Positions 1 through 10,992 of a stretch of DNA of 64,000 nucleotides are shown piece by piece. Origin of the DNA: Methylobacterium mesophilicum SR1.6/6 (GTDB lineage: Bacteria > Pseudomonadota > Alphaproteobacteria > Rhizobiales > Beijerinckiaceae); the NCBI RefSeq assembly GCF_000364445.2, contig NZ_CP043538.1, positions 3,107,612 through 3,171,611 of the forward strand. Direction: 5' to 3'. Positions within the stretch are counted from its first letter, which is position 1; every line of letters starts with the position of its first letter. The notes under the pieces are model-generated. The model was not told the DNA's origin, ran no database searches, and worked only from the letters and a program-made list of their open reading frames with translations. Both the position numbers and the translations under genes were made by a program.

Positions 1-496
1 CGAGAATCGCAAAGTCCGCGACGGACAGCGGACCCGCCACATACTCGACCTGAGCGAGACGGCGATCAAGCACACCGTAGAGTCGCCGCGTCTCGGCCAG
101 ATAGCGCGCGAGCCCGTAGGCACGGTCCTTCTCGGCCACGTTGAGGAAATGGTGGACCTGACCGGGCATCGGCCCGAAGCCGCCCATCTGCCACATCAGC
201 CATTCGAGCACCGCGACGCGAAGCCGCCGATCCTCCGGAAGGAAGTGGCCCGTCTTCTCCGCGAGATACAGAAGGATGGCCCCGGATTCGAAGACCGAGA
301 TGGGCGCGCCATCCGGCCCCTCGGGGTCCACGATTGCCGGGATGCGGTTGTTCGGACTGATGGCGAGGAAGTCGGGTTCGTGCTGCCGCCCCTGGGTTAT
401 GTCCACCGGCTTGACCCGGTAGGCCAGGGACATCTCCTCCAACGCCACGCTGATCTTGCGTCCGTTGGGCGTGTTCCAGGCATACAGGTCGATCAT
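1..496 (-). CDS. Glutathione S-transferase family protein (C-terminus beyond window)
   Basis: The frame is open to the left edge, so only about 165 N-terminal residues are present. The start at 496 gives MIDLYAWNTPNGRKISVALEE, a thioredoxin-fold GST N-terminal domain. The text NRIPAIVDPEG (cis-Pro region) and FESGAILLYLAEKTG (glutathione gamma-Glu contact, ES) follow in the expected order, and the helical C-terminal domain begins near residue 90. The N-terminal sequence resembles YfcG/YghU-type GSTs, which reduce disulfides with glutathione. That subfamily call is from sequence resemblance only. The gene is divergent from asnO, with 316 bp between the two starts. Confidence 0.85.
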   Translation of the reverse strand, partial: MIDLYAWNTPNGRKISVALEEMSLAYRVKPVDITQGRQHEPDFLAISPNNRIPAIVDPEGPDGAPISVFESGAILLYLAEKTGHFLPEDRRLRVAVLEWLMWQMGGFGPMPGQVHHFLNVAEKDRAYGLARYLAETRRLYGVLDRRLAQVEYVAGPLSVADFAIL

Positions 497-812
497 GGCG
501 CGTGGGATCCTGCTTGCACGCCGAGGTGGCGCGTTCGCCAGTGCAGACCCGACGAACGAGACGGGTCAACCGCGCAGGACGGCCCGCAGGTTCCAGACCT
601 TGCAATCCGTCGCCAGGACGGTGTTCCGATCGGTGCGACGGCGGCGCGCTCTGATGTGCGTATGGCCCGAACGATGCGAGGCAGGCACCGAGTGGCGAAA
701 GGTGCCCCTCCGCGCAGCCGATCGAGGACTACGGCCGCCGCGGAACGCCAGGGTCGCCGGACCGTTGCGCTCCCTGGGAGCGTCGCGACCTGGACGGAGA
801 ATTGCATCGACG
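497..812. other. Divergent intergenic region between GST and asnO
   Basis: This 316-bp stretch separates the divergent starts of the GST gene (496, minus) and asnO (813, plus). It must hold both promoters, but I could not place convincing -35/-10 boxes. The asnO frame stays open upstream to 456. That extension has no recognisable domain and would bury the catalytic Cys, so I treat it as non-coding. Confidence 0.5.
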
Positions 813-2582
813 ATGTGCGGGATATGCGGCGACATCAGCTTCGACGGACCAGCCGACCCCGCTGCCGTGGCGGCCATGATGGGAAGCCTTCGCCCGCGCG
901 GACCGGACGGCGAGGGTCTGTTCGGCGCGGGCCGCGTCGTCTTCGGGCACCGTCGGCTGAAGATCATCGATCTGTCCGAGGCCGGTCAGCAGCCGATGGT
1001 CGATCCGGCGCTCGGCCTCGCCATCGTCTTCAACGGCTGCATCTACAATTTCCGCACGCTCCGCTCGGAGTTGGAGGCGAAGGGCTACGCCTTCTTCTCG
1101 ACCAGCGACACGGAAGTCGTTCTGAAGGCCTATCACGCCTGGGGAAAGGCCTGCGTCGAGCGCTTCTACGGGATGTTCGCCTTCGCGATCCTCGAGCGCG
1201 ATTCGGGCCGCGTCGTGCTGGCCCGCGACCGGCTCGGGGTGAAGCCGCTCTATTACAGCGCGACGCCGGGCCGCTTCCGCTTCGCGTCCTCGCTGCCGGC
1301 CCTGCTGGCGGCCGGCGGCGTCGACACGGCGATCGATCCGGCCGCGCTGCACCACTACATGAGCTGGCACGCGGGCGTGCCCGCGCCGCTGACCATTCTC
1401 AAGGGCGTGCGGAAACTCGCACCGGCGACCATCCTCACCCTGGAGGCGGATGGGACGCGCCGCGAGGAGATCTACTGGACGGTGACGATCGGACCGCGCG
1501 CGGACGATCGGGGGATGACCGAGGCGGATTGGCGCGAGGCCGTGCTGGAGACCCTCGGCACCGCGGTGGAGCGCCGGCAGGTCGCCGACGTGCCGACCGG
1601 GGTCCTGCTGTCGGGCGGGCTCGACAGCTCGATCCTGGTGGCACTGCTCGCCCGCAAGGGCCAGGCGGGCCTGAAAACCTTCTCGGTCGGATTCGACGCG
1701 GTCAACGGCGTCGAGGGCGATGAATTCAAGTATTCGGACATCATCGCGCGCACGTTTGAGACCGACCACACCAAGCTGGCCGTTGACGGATCCCGCACCC
1801 TGGAGGCGCTGCCCGCGGCGATCGCCGCCATGTCCGAGCCGCAGATGAGCCACGACGCGGTGGCGTTCCTGCTCCTGTCGCAGGAGGTCGCCAAGCACGT
1901 CACGGTGATCCAGAGCGGGCAGGGGGCCGACGAGGTGTTCGGCGGCTACCACTGGTATCCGAAGCTGATGGGCTCGACCGATCCGGTCGCGGATTACGCC
2001 AAGGCCTATTTCGACCGGGACCACGCCGAGATGCGCGAGGCGCTGGCGCCCGACATGGTGAGCGGCGACTACAGCACCGACTATCTCGTCGATTTCTTCT
2101 CCACCTCCATGAGCGCGGGCGCCATCGACAAGACGCTTCAGCTCGATCAGCAGATCATGATGGTCGATGACCCGGTGAAGCGCGTCGACAACATGACGAT
2201 GGCCTGCGGTCTCGAAGCGCGGGTGCCGTTCCTGGACCACGACCTCGTGGAACTCGCGGCCCGTATTCCGGCGGAGCTGAAGGTCCGAGACGGCGGCAAG
2301 TACATCCTGAAAGAGGCGGCGCGGGCGGTCGTCCCGGCCGAGGTCATCGACCGGAAGAAGGGTTACTTCCCGGTCCCGGCCCTGAAGCACATCCGCGGGC
2401 CCTTCCTCGATTTCGTTCGGGACGTGCTCGAACGGCCGGAGGCGCGTGCCCGCGGCATCTTCAACCGCCGCTACGTCGACCACCTGCTCGCGGATCCGGA
2501 CGGGACCCTCACGCCAAAGGGCAATTCCAAGCTCTGGCAGGTTGCCCTGCTGGAGAGTTGGCTGCAGACGCACAGCGTCTGA
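813..2582 (+). CDS. asnO: N-acetylglutaminylglutamine amidotransferase (asparagine synthase-like)
   Basis: A 589-residue glutamine-dependent amidotransferase. Residues 1-200 are a class II glutaminase whose Cys2 (MCGICG) is the nucleophile, which fixes the start at 813 although the frame is open further upstream. An ATP-PPase synthetase domain follows, with the PP-loop SGGLDSS at 267-273. Length and sequence (FNGCIYNFR, ALHHYMSWHAGVPAP) fit the enzyme that amidates N-acetylglutaminylglutamine to the osmoprotectant NAGGN, rather than generic AsnB. In known systems the partner is a GNAT-type ligase (ngs or ggn), which is not visible here and could lie elsewhere. The ribosome-binding site is weak. 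A second class II amidotransferase follows 120 bp downstream. Confidence 0.85.
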   Translation: MCGICGDISFDGPADPAAVAAMMGSLRPRGPDGEGLFGAGRVVFGHRRLKIIDLSEAGQQPMVDPALGLAIVFNGCIYNFRTLRSELEAKGYAFFSTSDTEVVLKAYHAWGKACVERFYGMFAFAILERDSGRVVLARDRLGVKPLYYSATPGRFRFASSLPALLAAGGVDTAIDPAALHHYMSWHAGVPAPLTILKGVRKLAPATILTLEADGTRREEIYWTVTIGPRADDRGMTEADWREAVLETLGTAVERRQVADVPTGVLLSGGLDSSILVALLARKGQAGLKTFSVGFDAVNGVEGDEFKYSDIIARTFETDHTKLAVDGSRTLEALPAAIAAMSEPQMSHDAVAFLLLSQEVAKHVTVIQSGQGADEVFGGYHWYPKLMGSTDPVADYAKAYFDRDHAEMREALAPDMVSGDYSTDYLVDFFSTSMSAGAIDKTLQLDQQIMMVDDPVKRVDNMTMACGLEARVPFLDHDLVELAARIPAELKVRDGGKYILKEAARAVVPAEVIDRKKGYFPVPALKHIRGPFLDFVRDVLERPEARARGIFNRRYVDHLLADPDGTLTPKGNSKLWQVALLESWLQTHSV

Positions 2583-2702
2583 CGCCCCAGCAGCGGCACG
2601 GCTCTCGCGAGGGATCGTGATCGACGCGGCGCTCAAGGTGCCGCGCTTTGTCCACGATCGTCCCGGATCAGACCCGCGACCGACACCCGGAGAAGCCTGT
2701 CG

Positions 2703-3527
2703 ATGTGCCGCTGGATCGCCTACGCGGGACGCACCATCCCGCTGGAGCACTACGTCACCGAGCCGTCTCACAGCCTCGTGTCGCAGAGTATCCACGCCCT
2801 CGAATCGACCGCGGCCACCAATGGCGACGGCTTCGGGCTCGGCTGGTACGGCGACCACCCCGAGCCCGGCCGCTATCGCGAGGTGCAGCCCGCGTGGTCC
2901 GACGATAACCTGCGCTACCTGTGCCGGCACCTGCACTCGCATCTGTTCTTCGCGCATGTGCGGGCCGCGACGGGCACGCCGATCACCCGGCCGAACTGCC
3001 ACCCCTTCGCGTGCGGTCCCTGGCTGTTCATGCACAACGGCTATATCGGCGACTGGAGCCGCCTGCGCCGGCCCGTCGAAGCGATGATCCCCGACGCGCT
3101 CTACCCGTCGCGGGCCGGAACGACAGATTCCGAGGCGATCTTCCTCGGGCTTCTCGGCTGCGGCCTGATGGGCGACGGTCCGCGGCGCGATCCCGTGGAG
3201 GCGACGACGCGGGCGCTCAAGCGGCTCACCGAGCTCGCGGGGGAGCATCCGTTCCGGTTTACCGCCGCCCTCGCCGACGGGCGGGACCTCTACGCATTCC
3301 GCTATGCGGCCAACGACAAGGCCAACTCGCTCTATTATCGCGCTTCGGAGGGCGGTGTGGTCATCGCGTCCGAGCCACTCGATCGCGACCACGGCACATG
3401 GACCGCGGTGGCGGAGAACAGCGTCGTGGTCGCGCGGCGGAACGAGCCCGTGACGATCCTGCCGCTCGCGCCGTTCGGCCTCGGGCAACCAGCACCGGAC
3501 GCGGCCCCCCGCCGCCTGCGGGCCTGA
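2703..3527 (+). CDS. Class II glutamine amidotransferase
   Basis: 274 residues, essentially a free-standing N-terminal nucleophile glutaminase (YafJ-like, GATase_4 type). Cys2 (MCRWIAYAG) is the catalytic residue. The FAHVRAAT and HNGYIGDW segments match the substrate-binding Arg and the oxyanion Asn-Gly of the fold. NGDGFGLGWY near residue 40 is typical of the family. It has no synthetase domain, so the ammonia acceptor is unknown. It follows asnO on the same strand and may be co-transcribed, but a functional link to NAGGN is only positional. EgtC of ergothioneine synthesis is a related fold, and no egt genes are nearby. Confidence 0.8.
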   Translation: MCRWIAYAGRTIPLEHYVTEPSHSLVSQSIHALESTAATNGDGFGLGWYGDHPEPGRYREVQPAWSDDNLRYLCRHLHSHLFFAHVRAATGTPITRPNCHPFACGPWLFMHNGYIGDWSRLRRPVEAMIPDALYPSRAGTTDSEAIFLGLLGCGLMGDGPRRDPVEATTRALKRLTELAGEHPFRFTAALADGRDLYAFRYAANDKANSLYYRASEGGVVIASEPLDRDHGTWTAVAENSVVVARRNEPVTILPLAPFGLGQPAPDAAPRRLRA

Positions 3528-3534
3528 AGGCGGC

Positions 3535-3867
3535 TCAGGCCACCCGGGACAGGCTGCCGGCCTGCGACCCGCGTGTCTCGCGCGCGGCATCGTAGGCGCG
3601 GTTGCGCATGGCCGTCTCGCTCGGCAGCTGCTCCAGCACGGTGCCGGAGCACGAATCCACGACCTGGAAGACGATCGCGCTCGTGTCGGGATCCTGGATG
3701 AAGCGCGCCTTGCTCTGGGGCGCGCCGATGTCGAGCTTCACGGCCGGTTCGAGCGCGGCCGACGTGGGCTCGGGTGCCTCCTGCGTCGCCGCGGAGGCGG
3801 CGGTCGCTCCGAGCGCGTCGAGACCCTGCGGGCCGGGCGTCGGGGTGCTGAGCGGGCGGATCTCCAT
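3535..3867 (-). CDS. FlaG-like small protein
   Basis: A 110-residue protein. The first 60 residues are Pro/Ala-rich and low in complexity. Residues 62-95 (FQVVDSCSGTVLEQLPSE) resemble the conserved core of FlaG-family proteins, which have a VVD..TGEVIRQIP pattern. A good ribosome-binding site (AGGAGA, 6 nt upstream) supports the start. FlaG proteins are associated with flagella, but no flagellar genes are in the window, so the role is open. It is convergent with the amidotransferase, with 7 bp between stops. Confidence 0.6.
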   Translation of the reverse strand: MEIRPLSTPTPGPQGLDALGATAASAATQEAPEPTSAALEPAVKLDIGAPQSKARFIQDPDTSAIVFQVVDSCSGTVLEQLPSETAMRNRAYDAARETRGSQAGSLSRVA

Positions 3868-4245
3868 GGCTGATCTCCTGCGATCCTGTGATCGAAGGAT
3901 TCAGCCGGGATGCCGCCTAAGCGTCCCTTAACGGTGGCCGCTCATCCACCGCTTGCGCAGCGCCGTTCGCGCCTGCGATGAAGATTGCGTTAGCGCGCGG
4001 CCACAAATGCGCGGCGCTTTTGCTGTCCGTTCAGGCACGACAGGCAGGCCGCCCGGCAGCGGAAAACCGCTGCGGCTGCGGGTGAACTGCGCGGGCTGCC
4101 GTCGTTGTGATCCCAGCGGAGCGATCGGGCGGCGCCGCGTGCGCGAAGGCCGCAGGTCCGAAAATGCCTTCGCCGCACCCGTGAGGATGGGATCGCGCCG
4201 CCGGATCGTGGGGCTGCTCGATAAGAAGCCAATGCGGCGAGGCAG
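3868..4245. other. Intergenic, no gene seen
   Basis: About 380 bp between the FlaG-like start (minus) and the thiC terminator (minus). It should carry the promoter of the FlaG-like gene. Open frames exist on both strands but show no recognisable protein, no ribosome-binding site and no RNA gene pattern. Confidence 0.4.
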
Positions 4246-4247
4246 AC

Positions 4248-4275
4248 GCGCCCGGGTCGTGAGAGACCCGGGCGC
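4248..4275 (-). terminator. Hairpin downstream of thiC
   Basis: A perfect 11-bp inverted repeat (GCGCCCGGGTC, 4248-4258 and 4265-4275) with a 6-nt loop lies 10 bp past the thiC stop. No strong T-run follows on the minus strand, which is common for terminators in high-GC alphaproteobacteria. Confidence 0.65.
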
Positions 4276-4284
4276 GGCCGTCGT

Positions 4285-6345
<2,061 letters not shown>

Positions 6346-6445
6346 TTCAAGACTCGGGCCCGGAGAAGCCTTTGTCAATGCGGGGCCCGGATCGTAGAGG
6401 AAAGATCCGATCCATCCGTCGCCCGGTCGCCGCCGCCTGCCCGAT

Positions 6446-7276
6446 ATGCGTCTCCTGATCGGCCTCGGCCTCGCGATCGGACTGGTCTACGGCGCGGCCC
6501 TGGCCGTACTGGCGCTCAACCAACACCGATTCCTCTACCCGGGCGCTTTTCGAACGCCTGTGAATCTGGCCACGCCTGAGGGGGTTGCGGCAATCACCGT
6601 CGTCACAGAGGATCGGGAGCGGCTGCACGCCCTGTGGCGACCGCCGGCCCCGGGCTGCGCGGTCGTCGTCAGCTTCCACGGCAACGGCTCTTACCCCGAG
6701 CCGCATGCGGACCGCTTCGCCGCGGGCCCCTGGCGCGCGGGCGGCTGGGGCGTGCTGGCGCCGGCCTATCGCGGCTACCCCGGGTCGACCGGAATGCCCA
6801 GCGAGGACGGCCTGATCCGCGACGGCCTGGCCGCCGTCGCCGCCGCCGCGGAGCGCGCGCCGGGCTCGCCGATCCTGTTGCACGGCCATTCCCTGGGCGC
6901 TGCCGTCGCGATCGCGGTGGCCGAGCGCGTGCCCGCCATCGGCCTCTACCTGGAGGCGCCGTTCGACTCGATGACCCACGTGGTGCGGCTGCATGTCCCG
7001 CTGGTCCCGTCCTGGTTCCTGCGCGACACCTACCGCTCGGACCGGCGCATCCGCGCCGGAGCCGCCCCCGTCCTGATCATCCAGGGCCGCGATGATGGGA
7101 TTGTCCCGGCCAAGCTCGCCCTGGCGCTGTCCCGGGCCGCGGGACCTCGGGCGCGGTTCGAAGTCATCCCGGGCGACCACGTCTCCATCCTGGGCGTCCG
7201 GGATCACGACGCCGAGGCGCTGTTCCGCGGCGGCTTGGACGCGGCCTGCACCGGGGCGGAGGCGGCGGTGCGGTGA
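6446..7276 (+). CDS. Alpha/beta hydrolase, membrane-anchored (BEM46/YfhR-like)
   Basis: 276 residues with an N-terminal hydrophobic helix (about 3-22) likely to anchor it in the inner membrane. The nucleophile elbow GHSLG is at 147-151 (Ser149). The acid is probably one of Asp216/Asp217 in QGRDDGIVP, and the base is His245 in PGDHV. SFHGNG near 76-81 supplies the oxyanion region. This pattern matches the BEM46/ABHD13 branch of serine hydrolases, whose substrates are mostly unknown. It is divergent from thiC and 22 bp ahead of the HNH gene, so the two may form one transcript. Confidence 0.8.
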   Translation: MRLLIGLGLAIGLVYGAALAVLALNQHRFLYPGAFRTPVNLATPEGVAAITVVTEDRERLHALWRPPAPGCAVVVSFHGNGSYPEPHADRFAAGPWRAGGWGVLAPAYRGYPGSTGMPSEDGLIRDGLAAVAAAAERAPGSPILLHGHSLGAAVAIAVAERVPAIGLYLEAPFDSMTHVVRLHVPLVPSWFLRDTYRSDRRIRAGAAPVLIIQGRDDGIVPAKLALALSRAAGPRARFEVIPGDHVSILGVRDHDAEALFRGGLDAACTGAEAAVR

Positions 7277-7298
7277 CGATGGAACGAGGAGGAGTCGG

Positions 7299-7673
7299 AT
7301 GGTTGGCCGGCGCGCCCGGCGCTGGAGCGCCGATGACCCCGAGACGCACGGCGCCGCGGCGCGGGTCGATCCGGTCTGTCCGCTCTGCGAGCGGCCGATC
7401 CCGCCCCGTGCGCGCTCCAGCCTCCATCACCTGACGCCGAAGCTGAAGGGCGGCACGCATCGCGGGACGGTCCGGCTTCACCAGATCTGCCATTCGGCGA
7501 TCCATGCCCGCTACAGCGAGACCGAGATCGCCAAGCGGCTCGCCGACGTGGAGGCCTTGCGGTCGGATCCGGAGATCGCCCGCTTCCTCGCCTGGGTCCG
7601 CGGGAAACCCAACGATTTTCACACCGCCACGCGCATGACCCGCGAGCGGCGCGGGGCCAAGCGCCGGACCTGA
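7299..7673 (+). CDS. HNH endonuclease-domain protein
   Basis: A 124-residue protein with CPLC (27-30), LHHLTPK (His43/His44) and HQICHSAIH (61-69). Together these give a beta-beta-alpha-metal HNH nuclease core with a Cys pair as structural zinc site. The GGAGGAG just upstream of ATG 7299 decides the start. Small stand-alone HNH proteins of this type are widespread and mostly uncharacterised. The tail is rich in Arg/Lys, consistent with nucleic-acid binding. It is not linked here to a methylase or other restriction gene. Confidence 0.8.
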   Translation: MVGRRARRWSADDPETHGAAARVDPVCPLCERPIPPRARSSLHHLTPKLKGGTHRGTVRLHQICHSAIHARYSETEIAKRLADVEALRSDPEIARFLAWVRGKPNDFHTATRMTRERRGAKRRT

Positions 7674-7797
7674 TCGAAGACCCGGGATGGGCGGCACGCC
7701 CCTCAGATGCGCCTGCCCTGACGATTGCGCGACCGATCTTGAGCCGGTCCGGTGTGGCGCCTAGAGTCGACGCCAGTTTTCGCCAGTCGACGCGTCG

Positions 7798-8757
7798 ATG
7801 CGCTCTCTGATCTCGACCTCCGGCATTGCATCGCGCAAGAAGTTCGACGTCTGGCGCGATGTCTCGTACGAGCGGCTCGTCCCGAGCGAGGCGAGAAAAA
7901 TCGGGGATTCGGTGTTCGAGGGGTCGCTCGAGGCGGCCGATATCGGCGATCTTTTAATCACGCGATCGACGTTCGGGACCCTCCGGACCGAATTCACGCC
8001 GGGAAGCATTCGCCGGCACAGCAAACAGCATACCCTGTCGGTCACGCTGCGACTCTCGGGCAGCGCCGCCACTGCGCAGCACGACCGCGCCCTGATCCAG
8101 AAGGTCGGCGACATGGTGGTGGTCGACCGCGCGCAGCCGGCCGTCCTGGAATACCCCGTGCCGACCCAGTCCCTTCTGATTGAGGTTCCGCGCGCCCGGC
8201 TGGAAGGCGCGCTCGGCTCGGCGCGCAACTACACGGTCCTCGCCTTCGGTGCCGATCGCCCGAGCACGGCCCTGGTCAGCACCTTCTTCACCGAACTGGT
8301 CCGCACGCACGAGGGACTCCTGCCGGCTACGGCGGCGCGCATGGCCTCGATCGGCGTCGATCTCATCGTGGCAAGCATCGCAGACGGTCTGGCCCGCGAC
8401 GTTCCGAAATCGCTGCACGGCACCGTCATTGTCCAGCGGGCCAAGGCCTATGTCGAGGCCAACCTCTTCGATCCGGCGCTGGACCCACCGCAGCTCGCGG
8501 CCGCGCTGGGCATCTCGCTCCGGTGGCTGCAGGAGCTGTTCCAGGAGCGCGGCCAGCACGTGGCCGACTGGATCTGGCAGCGGCGTCTTGAAACCGCCGC
8601 CCTGCGTCTGACGGATCCGGGGCGGGCCCACATGGCCGTCGGTACGATCGCCTACGGCTGCGGTTTCGTTAGCCAAGCCCACTTTTCCCGCCGGTTCAGG
8701 GCCCGCTTCGGCATGACGCCGAGCGAGTATCGGCAGGCGGCACGGGCAGCCGGCTGA
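7798..8757 (+). CDS. AraC family transcriptional regulator
   Basis: 319 residues. The N-terminal about 190 residues resemble the AraC-binding-like sensor domain (PF14525 type). Residues about 215-315 form the double helix-turn-helix, including LAAALGISLRWLQELF, then GTIAYGCGFVSQAHFSRRFRARFGMTPSEYR split across the second recognition helix. The ligand is unknown. It precedes an acyltransferase gene by 107 bp on the same strand, which makes that gene a possible target. Confidence 0.9.
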   Translation: MRSLISTSGIASRKKFDVWRDVSYERLVPSEARKIGDSVFEGSLEAADIGDLLITRSTFGTLRTEFTPGSIRRHSKQHTLSVTLRLSGSAATAQHDRALIQKVGDMVVVDRAQPAVLEYPVPTQSLLIEVPRARLEGALGSARNYTVLAFGADRPSTALVSTFFTELVRTHEGLLPATAARMASIGVDLIVASIADGLARDVPKSLHGTVIVQRAKAYVEANLFDPALDPPQLAAALGISLRWLQELFQERGQHVADWIWQRRLETAALRLTDPGRAHMAVGTIAYGCGFVSQAHFSRRFRARFGMTPSEYRQAARAAG

Positions 8758-8864
8758 CGGCCGGCGTTTACCTGGCATTGGGCACGTCGGCAGGTCGTCC
8801 GACGCCCGGCGCGATCCCGTCAACCTTGTCGAGGCAGGATGGTCCGGCCGGGGGGACGGGACCG

Positions 8865-9935
8865 ATGGATCAGGCAGGAGAGACGTCGGGACGGCTGGCC
8901 TGGGTCGACGTCGCGAAGGGCATATGCATCCTGCTGGTCGTGATGATGCACTCCGTCACCGGCACCGGCGAGGCCATGGGCGGGGAGGGCTTCCTGCATC
9001 CGGTCGTCGCCTTCGCGAAGCCGTTCCGGATCCCCGACTTCTTCCTGCTGTCCGGCCTATTCATGGGCCGCGTCATCGGCCGGGACTGGCGCCTCTTCTC
9101 CGACCGGCGGGTGGTCCACTTCGCCTACTTCTACCTGCTCTGGCTCGTGATCCAGTCGGCGGCCCGCTACGGGAAGATCGTCGGTGACGGCGGGCCGGCG
9201 GCCTTCGCGGCGCATCTCGCGGACGGTCTCATCGAGCCCTATTCCAGCCTCTGGTTCATCTACCTGCTGGCCGTGTTCTCGGTGGTGACCAAGGCGCTCC
9301 GCCGTGCCCCCGGGCTGGCGCTGCTGGCGGGAGCCGCCCTGCTTCAAAACGCCGACATCCGCAGCGACTCGACCCTGATCGAGGAGTTCTGCGCCCGCTA
9401 CGTCTACTTCGTCGCCGGCTACCTGTTCGCCGACCGGATCTTCGCCCTGGCCGATGCCGCGCGGGAGCGGCTCGGGCTCGCCCTCGCCGGACTCGCCGCC
9501 TGGGCGGCCGTCGAAGGCTGGCTCGCCCTGACGCCGTCGAGCGATCCGGTGCATCCGACCCTTGCCAGCCTGCCGCTCGTGAGCCTCGCCCTCGGTGCGG
9601 CCGGTGCACTGGCGATCGTGGTGGCGGCCGCGCTGATCACCCGGGCCGGAGGCCCGTTCACCGAGGCGTTGCGGACCTGCGGACAGCGCTCGATCGTGAT
9701 CTACCTCGCGTTCTCGATTCCGATGGCCGCGGTTCGGGAGATCCTCGTCCGCACCGGCGCGATCGCCGATATCGGCGTCGCGAGCCTGACCGTGATGGCG
9801 GCGGCCGTGCTGCTGCCGCTCGCCCTCGAGCGTCTGGTGCGCGGCACGCGCTTCGGCTTCCTGTTCGTGCGGCCGGGACGGTTCCGGCTCGCGCAGACCG
9901 GCGCGCGATCGCGCTCGGCGCTCCACGCGACCTGA
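8865..9935 (+). CDS. Acyltransferase 3 family membrane protein
   Basis: 356 residues, a polytopic membrane protein with roughly ten hydrophobic helices. LAWVDVAKGICILLVVMMH at the N-terminus is the characteristic start of acyltransferase-3 (OafA/OpgC-like) enzymes. The conserved RIPDFFLLSGLFMGR stretch follows. Such enzymes transfer acetyl, succinyl or other acyl groups onto surface glycans. The start at 8865 follows GGGGGGACGGGACCG. An upstream in-frame extension to 8778 lacks family similarity. The substrate cannot be told from sequence. Confidence 0.85.
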   Translation: MDQAGETSGRLAWVDVAKGICILLVVMMHSVTGTGEAMGGEGFLHPVVAFAKPFRIPDFFLLSGLFMGRVIGRDWRLFSDRRVVHFAYFYLLWLVIQSAARYGKIVGDGGPAAFAAHLADGLIEPYSSLWFIYLLAVFSVVTKALRRAPGLALLAGAALLQNADIRSDSTLIEEFCARYVYFVAGYLFADRIFALADAARERLGLALAGLAAWAAVEGWLALTPSSDPVHPTLASLPLVSLALGAAGALAIVVAAALITRAGGPFTEALRTCGQRSIVIYLAFSIPMAAVREILVRTGAIADIGVASLTVMAAAVLLPLALERLVRGTRFGFLFVRPGRFRLAQTGARSRSALHAT

Positions 9936-9944
9936 GGCGGCGCG

Positions 9945-10190
9945 TCAGCTCTCGAAGGCGATGCCGATCCGGCGGTCGCGCCGCCACGCCACGGCGGCCT
10001 GCCGCGCGGCGCCATCCTCGGTGAGGCGCAGCGAGAAACGCTCCGGCACAATCTCGGCGTCTCCCACCTCGATCTGGGCGCCCGTCTCGGTGGCGTCCCA
10101 GACCAGGCAGCCGACCTCGCCCTCGGCGAGCAGGAGCGTGCCGAACGTGAAGGCGTTCTTGCGGAAAGCGCCGCGGCGATTCTCCGTCAT
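9945..10190 (-). CDS. PilZ domain protein
   Basis: An 81-residue single-domain protein. RRGAFRKNAF near the N-terminus fits the RxxxR c-di-GMP-binding arginines. DATETGAQIEV near the middle fits the (D/N)xSxxG motif, with Thr replacing Ser. PilZ domains read c-di-GMP, and a diguanylate cyclase is encoded 4 kb away. GGGGAGG lies 6 nt before ATG 10190, so I prefer this over the start four codons upstream. It is convergent with the acyltransferase, 9 bp apart. Confidence 0.7.
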   Translation of the reverse strand: MTENRRGAFRKNAFTFGTLLLAEGEVGCLVWDATETGAQIEVGDAEIVPERFSLRLTEDGAARQAAVAWRRDRRIGIAFES

Positions 10191-10309
10191 CAGCCTCCCC
10201 ATTCAACGAGCGGGCGAGCCCGCAGGGCTCGACCCGGTCGGCCAGGACGATGCCGACGGGCGGTTAACAGGCTGGATACCGACGCGGACTGCCTCGCTAT
10301 GTTCCCAGT

Positions 10310-10810
10310 TCACTCATCGTCCGGATCGGCGCGGTAGCGGCGCCGGGACGGCCCGTAATCCTCGTCGTCAGGACGCCGTGCCGGCGGCCGATCGTAGTCG
10401 CGGCCGTAGCGATAGGTGTCGCGGCGCGGCTCATCGTCATAGTCCCGGCGGTCGCGGTCGCGGACGCCGTCGCGCTCGTAGCCGCCGCGGTCATTCCCGA
10501 CGCGGTCGTTAGCGCCGCCCGCGGTGATGCGCGGCGCGTACCAGCAGCTCTTCGCCTGGCCGGGTGCGGGATCACCGAAGGCCTGGCTGTTGCACGGCAC
10601 GGCCCCGCCCTGAGGGAACGGCCGCCCGTTGGTCCGGCCGGGAACGCCGTAATACACGTTGGTCGGATAGGGCATTCGGCAGATGCCGCCTTCCTGCGCG
10701 CACCCGACGAGGTTCACCGTATCGAGTTGGTAGGCTTGGGCCGGGGCAATCGCCATGGGGCCGAATCCGAGCGATACGGCCCCCACGGCCAGAATAATCC
10801 GTTTGCGCAC
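10310..10810 (-). CDS. Secreted protein of unknown function, Arg/Asp/Tyr-rich tail
   Basis: 166 residues. A Sec-type signal peptide is visible (MRKRIILAVGAVSLGFG, with cleavage after AQA near residue 26). The mature part begins with a compact region holding four Cys (in GCAQEGGIC, PCNS, SCWY), likely two disulfides. The last 65 residues are highly charged and repetitive (RDRRDYDDE, RRDTYRYGRDYD). I do not recognise a family. The periplasmic or surface location is inferred from the signal peptide. Confidence 0.65.
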   Translation of the reverse strand: MRKRIILAVGAVSLGFGPMAIAPAQAYQLDTVNLVGCAQEGGICRMPYPTNVYYGVPGRTNGRPFPQGGAVPCNSQAFGDPAPGQAKSCWYAPRITAGGANDRVGNDRGGYERDGVRDRDRRDYDDEPRRDTYRYGRDYDRPPARRPDDEDYGPSRRRYRADPDDE

Positions 10811-10992
10811 GCCCCGATTCCCCCGTGTCCGCCTTCACCGTGCCGGATAATCCGGATGACGGCTTCCGGCCAGCGGCCGCGCTCGCTATGGCGTCGCGAT
10901 CGGCGGTCGTCCTGACCGATGTGGGCTATCGCCGGCAGGATGATCGGACGTCGCGCCGCGCTCGCTCCGGGCGGGTGCGCAGGGAGGCCGAG

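Noticed and set aside
2703..3527. EgtC of ergothioneine biosynthesis
   Set aside because: The fold is shared, but no egtB, egtD or egtA gene is near and the sequence fits the broader class II family.
729..3590. A very long open frame (over 950 codons) on the minus strand
   Set aside because: It lies antisense to asnO and the class II glutaminase, whose motifs are clear. Its own sequence is Arg/His/Asp-rich with no domain, typical of antisense frames in high-GC DNA.
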